A stretch of DNA of 64,000 bases from the NCBI RefSeq assembly GCF_900102085.1, contig NZ_FMVM01000001.1:310001-374000 (forward strand), given 5' to 3'. The stretch's first letter is position 1. Each line of letters starts with the position of its first letter. Of this stretch, positions 58,087 to 64,000 are shown one piece after another. Under the pieces are notes generated by a model that searched no databases, was not told the DNA's origin, and saw nothing but the letters and a program-made list of their open reading frames with translations. Made by a program: the position numbers and the translations under genes. This DNA comes from Paenibacillus polysaccharolyticus. GTDB taxonomy: Bacteria; Bacillota; Bacilli; Paenibacillales; Paenibacillaceae.

Positions 58087-61000
58087 CGGTGGCCTCCTCT
58101 TCGCTTGTTGATGTTACAAAGTTCAGTTTTAACAAATCATGCACATCTGCCGTATTGAGCGAGATCGGCCCCAGAACAAGATAGGTCGGCTCTGTCCAGA
58201 CGGTTTCGCCATCTTGTATCGTAAGCTCATGTGCTACGTTATGTCCTGTTACCAGGTTGTTCGCAAACGCCCAGGCATTCTGGTTCGGGTAACGATTCAC
58301 CGCGTGTAGCATGTTTTGACGTGAAAGGGAGCCTATTCGGAATATGTGCTTCAAAGGCAGCCCAATGTCTACTTTGCCGAGCGGAAAACGATCTTGACCC
58401 GGTTGCTCGATCCAGCCTTCTGTATATACTTCCGAAGGTTTGAAGAAACGACCTTCTGTAAGAGCATAATTCGCCCGTGTCAGACCAGACTTGTTGGTCA
58501 CCGCAAGTAAGGTGCAAAGTACGGGAACGCCAGGCAGCATCAGATAATGCTGATGAACAGTCATTCCCCGGTTCGCTTCATGTTTCTCGATACGAGTGGT
58601 CACCTTCAAGCCTTTCCACACGTTACCGAATTGATCCTTCTGCTCCGACCACGATAGACTCGTTTGCTCCAATTGACGGCTAAAGCCGTTCATGCCTGGA
58701 ATATCAACAGCCATCCCGCCATACCACGGATTCCACCACGAACGAGCGGCAGGTTCAGGATATGAACTGTCTAGCCATTCCTCGCCTTGAACTTGCAGAG
58801 AGTGTACAATCCCCCCGAATGCCGGATCAGCCGTAATAGATAACACACCATTGTTGACGGTATATAACGTCTCTGAACCGTCTACTCCCTTTTCAATCCG
58901 TTGTAGCACTTCAGACCGTGTCTGCGGGAACCAAAGAGAGATTCGTTCCTGAATCCGATCTTCTCCACGATACACGCCCCGTACTTTCCATATATTCAGT
59001 TGCTCATATGGGTTGGTACTGTCGGGGGTGTCAGACCCTTGCGGGTCAAGGCGGTCCGCTGTCGTTACCTTCGGCGCTCCCACTACCGTTTCCTCAGGCG
59101 AAAACTCCAGCTTATCCGAGTTCAACTGCTCCGTCGCATCGAACTCAATCGTACGAGCTTTAATCTCGGGTTCCTTACCCTGCTGTACGTGTAGCTCCAA
59201 TGTACCTGAAAGTGGAACAAGCTTACGCTCAACCAATTCAGCCTGTAGTACGTCCGCAGCAAATGGATTACCATCATTCAACGTCACATCCAGATGACTG
59301 TCCAGCATCGGAATAACTCCATTAGGTTGTTTACGGGCGAATGCGCGGAAATCCGTCCACTTGGCAAATGTGTTAAGCGCAAATACTGTTTCCTTCGTGG
59401 CTACCGAAGCTCCGGCCTCCAAACGTCCCAGCTCATGCTGTAATGCCAGCGTATATTCGGGCTTGATCAGCTTCAGTGAAGGGTCCCAGTAGATTCCGCA
59501 CGCTCCGTACTCTTCCTTGCAAAATAGCCAGTTCTCCGTAATCTGTCCCGTATCCCAATGGTTTGGATCCCCGGCATAATCATCCCCCATATCTACAAAA
59601 CGACCCTGATAGGGCAGAATAAGCCGATTGCCGAAGAAACCAAAGTGATCCATCAGGAACAGTTCTTCTTCCCATGCCGTATCACGTGTATTCACAACCT
59701 CATGGGAGAACGTAGCGATTCCGTTAGCGGACAATTTGGCAACTGTCTTCAGCAGTAATCCCGGGAAGTTTTCCAATTCATAGGCTGCTTCCATAACCTG
59801 ATGATTCCCTTCAGCCACGATCTGTACTTCTTTGGCTTCTTTTAGGGACAACTCCTCCGAGTACGGTTTCCCCAGCTTCGGATAATTCCACCAGAAGGAG
59901 TGACGCGACCCAGGGTATTCGATCCACATGACGTTATCATGTTTGTTCATATGAAGGGAGTAGGCCCCGTTCACCGCAATCCACTGGCCGTTCGCCTCAC
60001 CGCCATATCTTCCTTCAATGCCCTTCATCAGCACTGAGAGTTTTCTTCTAAAAGAAATCTCCAATCCCCCCGCCGGAACAGCGGTAATCTCCACATCCTG
60101 TGCATAGATGCCATATGAACGCAGTGTAAACGGAACGGACACGGAGCGTTTGCCCTTCGCAGGTACTGTGAATCGCAGTGTGCGCTCTGTCCAGTCTAGA
60201 AATGCTTCTTCTGGCAGTTCCATAACAAATTCTGTTTCCGCATCCACATTGTTTTCCACGTTCAGGATTAACTCTGCCGGAATACCCGGATATAGTTCCT
60301 TCACGGGGAGAACCGGTGTAATCTTCGCAGGGAATTTAGGTTGAAGGCCAAGACGGAACTGAGCTTTCCTGCCGCCAATAAGCCAAGTACTGCTAATGAC
60401 CGGATGTGTTTTATTCTTGTTTTGTTCTTCGGTCACCGGATCGAGGTAAAACTCCCCCTCTACCGTGATGGTTTCGCCTGGTTGCAACGTTCGCACAACA
60501 TCCATAGCAAAACGGATATTTTTGTCGTCCTGTCCTTTGATCTCGAACTCAAGATCGAGGTTGGATTTATTTTGGATATGATAACGCACGGGATAACTCG
60601 AACCAAACACCAGATCATGATGGTCTACTTCGGTGTGGATGCTGTAATCCGTCGTTTCGAGCGCGGCCAGACCGCGGCCTGTTTTTTCAAAAGATGCCCG
60701 CAGGGAAAGATCCCCTTTTTGCCACGTATAATCCAAGAAATCGAAGCCTCGCTCCTGCCTTCCATCCGGCTCGATCACCAGTTCACGGGTGCTGTCAGCG
60801 TACCAATCCAATGTTTCAAAGTAAGGTGTTAGCGCCTCGGTCTGCAATACGGTCGGGATAAAGTTCATGAGATGTACGCTATCGTCTTTTTTCTCCCAAA
60901 AGAAACCACATTTCTTGTACATCGGCACCGCCTTCGTATTGCCCGGCCATGTGAACAGATCCAGACGCGGCCATCCGGCCTCGACCGTTTTCTCCACTGC

Positions 61001-61324
61001 CTTTAAGATCAGATTGCGACCAATCTTGTAACCATGGTAGTCCGGGCGTACGTTAAGCAGCGGTACATATAGTGCATTCTCGTCAAAACGGTAATGGGCA
61101 AAGCTGCAAAAACCGACGACCTCTACATCATGAACCGCCAGAAAAACATGCAGATTGGAGGAGTTCTCCATCTCCTGACGAATCGTTTCCTCTGTCCGCT
61201 GCCTTGTGCCGCCTCCCCAGCTCTCATTACTTTGGTTCCACATATCTGCCAAACTAGCCGCATAAGAAGCGTTGTATTCAACAATACGAATCTGATCGAT
61301 GATCATTTGTGATTGTACACTCAT
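58073..61324 (-). CDS. GNAT acetyltransferase fused to a ~900-residue beta-rich region
   Basis: 1083 residues. The first ~155 are a GNAT domain (DMWNQSNESWGGGTRQRTEE, VRPDYHGYKIGRNLILKAVE, YKKCGFFWEKKDD). From ~200 a series of beta domains follows: Ig-like segments (HIQNKSNLDLEFEIKGQDDK, LTLRSYGIYAQDVE-like repeats) and a large supersandwich-type region (about 440-1070) with many Trp/Asp segments (GRFVDMGDDYAGDP, SWWNPWYGGMAVDIPGMNGF). No signal peptide is seen. I do not recognise the C-terminal part and assign no reaction. AGAAGGAG precedes the ATG. It is first in the operon with the amidohydrolase. Confidence 0.7.
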   Translation of the reverse strand: MSVQSQMIIDQIRIVEYNASYAASLADMWNQSNESWGGGTRQRTEETIRQEMENSSNLHVFLAVHDVEVVGFCSFAHYRFDENALYVPLLNVRPDYHGYKIGRNLILKAVEKTVEAGWPRLDLFTWPGNTKAVPMYKKCGFFWEKKDDSVHLMNFIPTVLQTEALTPYFETLDWYADSTRELVIEPDGRQERGFDFLDYTWQKGDLSLRASFEKTGRGLAALETTDYSIHTEVDHHDLVFGSSYPVRYHIQNKSNLDLEFEIKGQDDKNIRFAMDVVRTLQPGETITVEGEFYLDPVTEEQNKNKTHPVISSTWLIGGRKAQFRLGLQPKFPAKITPVLPVKELYPGIPAELILNVENNVDAETEFVMELPEEAFLDWTERTLRFTVPAKGKRSVSVPFTLRSYGIYAQDVEITAVPAGGLEISFRRKLSVLMKGIEGRYGGEANGQWIAVNGAYSLHMNKHDNVMWIEYPGSRHSFWWNYPKLGKPYSEELSLKEAKEVQIVAEGNHQVMEAAYELENFPGLLLKTVAKLSANGIATFSHEVVNTRDTAWEEELFLMDHFGFFGNRLILPYQGRFVDMGDDYAGDPNHWDTGQITENWLFCKEEYGACGIYWDPSLKLIKPEYTLALQHELGRLEAGASVATKETVFALNTFAKWTDFRAFARKQPNGVIPMLDSHLDVTLNDGNPFAADVLQAELVERKLVPLSGTLELHVQQGKEPEIKARTIEFDATEQLNSDKLEFSPEETVVGAPKVTTADRLDPQGSDTPDSTNPYEQLNIWKVRGVYRGEDRIQERISLWFPQTRSEVLQRIEKGVDGSETLYTVNNGVLSITADPAFGGIVHSLQVQGEEWLDSSYPEPAARSWWNPWYGGMAVDIPGMNGFSRQLEQTSLSWSEQKDQFGNVWKGLKVTTRIEKHEANRGMTVHQHYLMLPGVPVLCTLLAVTNKSGLTRANYALTEGRFFKPSEVYTEGWIEQPGQDRFPLGKVDIGLPLKHIFRIGSLSRQNMLHAVNRYPNQNAWAFANNLVTGHNVAHELTIQDGETVWTEPTYLVLGPISLNTADVHDLLKLNFVTSTSEEEATDAHH

Positions 61325-61711
61325 GTTCGGTTCTCCTTCTCTATATGTATAGGATGGTCTTCGTGAACACTAACCGGCCTTAGTCTGATCGCTACTAAAC
61401 TAACCCAGGACCTGTGTGGCAAATCTAGCGATAGTCTTATCATACTATATTTGGAAACATTTTCAGAGTGTCTTCGTCTCATAGATTCATATTGGCTCTA
61501 GAACGATTATAAGTAAATAAGAAACCTTAGACCGCGATTGTTCGTATCTAACTAGGGGCTGTCTCAAGCTTATGTATAGGCTAACATATACGGTGGTGAT
61601 AAGGATAAATTGCCTTAACTGTGAGTTTTGACAAGCGCTGTTCGCCCTTGGTACTCTGAAGAGAGCAGTGTCTACTTATATCAAAAATAGATAGATTCAT
61701 GGAGGGAAAGC
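61325..61711. other. Divergent region between the GNAT-fusion and DedA genes
   Basis: About 387 bases. TTGACA (61628-61633) and TACTCT (61652-61657), 18 bases apart, may be the DedA promoter. No RNA element or open frame is convincing. Confidence 0.4.
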
Positions 61712-62305
61712 ATGACGGAGTGGATCACGCAATTCATACTTTTTTTTAAGGATTTGTCATACGCAGGACTGGTTATTGCCTTGTCCTTTGAATTTGTCCC
61801 TGCTGAACTTGTTCTGCCCATGGCGGGATATTGGGTATATCTCGGGGATATGAAGCTGTGGTTGGCTATTCTGGCAGGAACAGTTGGCGGCACATTTGGC
61901 CCATTAACGTTATATGCACTCGGACGCTACGGTGGCAGACCGATGGTCGAGAAGTACGGCAAATACTTCCTCATCCGCCCCCACCATGTTGAGGCTTCCG
62001 ATAAGTTTTTCGAAAAATACGGCAGCGGGGTCGCTTTCTATGGACGCTTCGTACCCGGCATTCGAACGGTTATCTCCATCCCTTGCGGTATGGCAAAAAT
62101 GAACGTATTCAAATTCAGTATATTTACCTTCCTAGCCATGCTTCCGATCACATCCATCTACGTTTACCTCGGTTACAAATTGGGAGCACAATGGGAAGAA
62201 GTCGGCGAAGTTGTTAAACCGTATGTCATCCCGGCAGGCATGATCTTCCTGATTGGATTTGGACTATACATGCTGTTGAAACGTTGGAAAAAAAGACCGA
62301 CTTAG
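61712..62305 (+). CDS. DedA-family membrane protein
   Basis: 197 residues of the DedA/SNARE-associated family. Typical segments are FEFVPAELVLPMAGY, LYALGRYGGRPMVEKYGKYF and FYGRFVPGIRTVISIPCGMA (with Arg in the amphipathic re-entrant loop). Several helices follow. DedA proteins move lipid carriers such as undecaprenyl phosphate or phosphatidylethanolamine across the membrane. GGAGGG precedes the ATG. Monocistronic. Confidence 0.9.
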   Translation: MTEWITQFILFFKDLSYAGLVIALSFEFVPAELVLPMAGYWVYLGDMKLWLAILAGTVGGTFGPLTLYALGRYGGRPMVEKYGKYFLIRPHHVEASDKFFEKYGSGVAFYGRFVPGIRTVISIPCGMAKMNVFKFSIFTFLAMLPITSIYVYLGYKLGAQWEEVGEVVKPYVIPAGMIFLIGFGLYMLLKRWKKRPT

Positions 62306-62693
62306 ACAAGTGAATGGCTTGTTGAAGTAGCCCGAACGGCCTCACCCGTTTGGAACGAATCAGTTTGGTCGATGAGCAATGGAGATTCCCCATCATTCTT
62401 CGCTCCCCAGGACATTGTTGCGGGTTCTCTTCGTTGTATGTGGTCCATGTCTTACCATCATCCACTGAATATTCCATTGGAGGAGATTTATATTCTACTT
62501 CAAACATGAGACTTTTAATTATTGCTGTAGTAAGCTCTCTAACGATCAATATTGTAAAACGTAATAAACGTGTGCCGATTGAGTGTCGGCACACGCTACC
62601 TGTTTCGCCTTTTTAATCAGTCTAATGGACAAGGATATGAACAGAAGAAAGTTAAAAAATCTTATAATTAGGAGATAAGTCTTAGCTATCTGT
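62306..62693. other. AT-shift region before the AT-rich right edge
   Basis: About 388 bases. On the minus strand a readable fragment (EYKSPPMEYSVDDGKTW, then NLHCSSTKLIRSKRVR) occurs around 62345-62505 but has no ribosome site and runs into DedA. It may be a gene remnant. GC content drops sharply rightwards of about 62600. Confidence 0.4.
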
Positions 62694-63332
62694 CTAGGGT
62701 TTAGAACTTTTTTTAGCAGATAAAAAAGCTAAAAAATTAAACTCAACGTGTAATAATATAGTTACTAAAATAGAATTAGTGTAGTATGCAATAAGTCCAA
62801 ACCCTAAACCCCCGGCTAACGCAAAAAGCATATATTTCATAGTATTTTTGTTGAATTGATAGTATTGTAAATGCGATAAAGAAAATAATAAAGCAGATAA
62901 TATAACGGAGGTTGTCAAAGGGAGACCTGCAATTTCAAATGCTGTTTCGTAATTAAAATTCTCACTAATAATCGGAATGAGTAGACCTCGAAATAAAATT
63001 TCTTCAACAATCGGAAACACAATTACAAAATTTATTATATCCTTTCTCCCCGTTGGATTATAACCTGAATACCTTGAGATAAGCAGATTAACAACAAAAA
63101 TAACAACAATAAGTAACAGTGTTGATTTCAAATTAATTGGTGAATACAAGGAGATATTATTGTTGTAAAACAAATAAATTATTATCACTAAAGTTCCCCA
63201 AATGTAAACCACATTAGATTCCGAAAATTTGTGAATTTTGAAAATAGAATATAACATAATTAACATTTTTTTGACAACTACATATGAGAAAGAAAGACTT
63301 GTTATACATATAACTGAGAATAGTACACCCAC
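62694..63332 (-). CDS. CPBP-family intramembrane metalloprotease
   Basis: 212 residues, highly hydrophobic and very AT-rich. It carries the CPBP motifs EEILFRGLL, FSLSHLQYY and LLHVEFNF (Glu-Glu/Arg, then His, His). In bacteria these proteases often serve bacteriocin maturation or immunity. It starts at GTG 63332 behind AAGGAAG. The partial cyclic-peptide exporter gene lies just upstream on the same strand, suggesting one operon for a modified peptide. Confidence 0.85.
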   Translation of the reverse strand: MGVLFSVICITSLSFSYVVVKKMLIMLYSIFKIHKFSESNVVYIWGTLVIIIYLFYNNNISLYSPINLKSTLLLIVVIFVVNLLISRYSGYNPTGRKDIINFVIVFPIVEEILFRGLLIPIISENFNYETAFEIAGLPLTTSVILSALLFSLSHLQYYQFNKNTMKYMLFALAGGLGFGLIAYYTNSILVTILLHVEFNFLAFLSAKKSSKP

Positions 63333-63372
63333 TCTGCTATCTTCCTTTCTTTTAACAAATTTAGTATAGTCT

Positions 63373-64000
63373 TTAGACCATCATGTAGTGATTATGCTTG
63401 ATTTGGCCACTCTCTAGTTTTATCACTCGATCAGCTACACTGAAGTACTGATCATCGTGAGTGACTACGATAATTCCCTTGCCTTGGGATTTAAGAATTG
63501 AAAGTAACTCTTCATAAAAGAACGCTTTAAATTCTGGATCTTGCTCAGCCGCCCATTCATCCAATAAAATTAAAGGTTTATTTTCTAAACATGAGATAAT
63601 ATAGGCTAATCGTTTCTTCTGTCCCGTAGATAATTCGTTAGAATTTATATTTCCGTTACTATCAATAAACACTTTAGACTCCATTTTCATTAATTTAAGC
63701 AGATCGTTGATAGTTCCTTTATTTGTATTAATATCTATACCATACAATTTATTAAATAGATGAAGGTCACTAAAAATAGCCGAGAAACATTCATTCAACT
63801 CTTCCATCGATGCTTTTTCACCATTTAGTTTAACAACTCCTCCCTGAGGGTTGTATAAACCTGTCATAATTTTTGATAATGTCGATTTTCCACTCCCATT
63901 TCCACCAATTATCATCAAAATTTCGCCTGACCTAATTGACATATTGATAGGACCTAATTTAAACTCGGTTTTATTGTTATTTTTATCACTTACAAAATAA
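63373..64000 (-). CDS. ATPase domain of a cyclic-peptide-type ABC exporter, partial
   Basis: The visible part is the C-terminal ATPase of a fused ABC exporter. The frame continues past the right edge without a start (upstream residues NNKTEFKLGPINMSI). Walker A GGNGSGKST, signature STGQKKRL and the Walker B variant LILLDEWAAEQD are present. The Glu is in place and the D-E-W-A-A-E-Q-D form is typical of the SyrD/PvdE/YojI group that exports cyclic or lasso peptides. It ends 40 bases before the CPBP gene. The membrane domain is outside the window. Confidence 0.85.
   Translation of the reverse strand, partial: YFVSDKNNNKTEFKLGPINMSIRSGEILMIIGGNGSGKSTLSKIMTGLYNPQGGVVKLNGEKASMEELNECFSAIFSDLHLFNKLYGIDINTNKGTINDLLKLMKMESKVFIDSNGNINSNELSTGQKKRLAYIISCLENKPLILLDEWAAEQDPEFKAFFYEELLSILKSQGKGIIVVTHDDQYFSVADRVIKLESGQIKHNHYMMV

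Noticed and set aside
62226..62594. 122-codon open frame overlapping the DedA 3' end
   Set aside because: No ribosome site, and half of it lies inside DedA; at most a gene remnant.

Overview
The window looks like the chromosome of a Paenibacillus species. Supporting signs are LicT-controlled aryl-beta-glucoside genes, an esterase carrying S-layer homology (SLH) domains, a plant-polysaccharide locus of GH30, GH35 and GH43 enzymes, a bacterial expansin, a meso-diaminopimelate dehydrogenase, strong AGGAGG ribosome sites with several TTG/GTG starts, and moderate GC content with AT-rich accessory patches. No rRNA, tRNA or CRISPR array was seen.

Layout. (1) 1-6.3 kb: a leftward beta-glucoside locus with two 6-phospho-beta-glucosidases, a surface esterase and the antiterminator licT. 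Three LicT-type RAT/terminator switches precede bgl2, the esterase and licT. (2) 6.4-9.7 kb: an orphan MbcA/ParS/Xre-like small protein, a suppressor-of-fused protein, a GAF-LuxR regulator and a lipoprotein. (3) 9.7-16.7 kb: an unusual Opp/Dpp-type ABC importer with a fused double ATPase, two permeases with long extra N-terminal membrane regions, and a binding protein whose lobes appear circularly permuted. (4) 16.7-22.7 kb: an acetyltransferase, a HAD phosphatase, a ROK regulator, an MFS transporter with a coupled 38-residue membrane peptide, and small or housekeeping genes. (5) 22.8-25 kb: a dead IS3-type transposase and a gene-poor stretch. (6) 25-41 kb: mostly core genes, including an oxidoreductase, a PhzF protein, an expansin, a KhtTU-like K+/H+ antiporter operon with a GreA-like partner, glutamate dehydrogenase, Ddh and exonuclease III. 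(7) 41-51.2 kb: a LacI-controlled type II arabinogalactan locus with two GH30 enzymes, GH35 and GH43-CBM42, with operator and cre sites in its leader. (8) 51-62 kb: a phosphoesterase, a HesB-like protein, AT-rich secreted proteins, a chemoreceptor, and a two-gene operon of a giant GNAT fusion and an amidohydrolase. (9) 62.6-64 kb: a very AT-rich edge with a CPBP protease and a cyclic-peptide-type ABC exporter that runs off the window.

Three observations stand out. The binding protein at 14825-16645 carries the segment normally found at the C-terminus of OppA/DppA proteins at its N-terminus. A dispersed 174-214 bp element with inverted ends and a conserved internal stem occurs three times, each between co-directional genes, and a fourth degraded half copy abuts a GH30 stop codon. 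The 1083-residue GNAT fusion overlaps an amidohydrolase gene and matches no enzyme I can name.

Working together: licT and its RAT switches would express the phospho-glucosidases and the surface esterase when aryl-beta-glucosides are present. In the arabinogalactan locus, GH43 would trim arabinose, GH30 would cut beta-1,6-galactan and GH35 would remove terminal galactose. A LacI repressor and catabolite repression would control it. No sugar transporter is encoded next to that locus, so uptake must be provided elsewhere.
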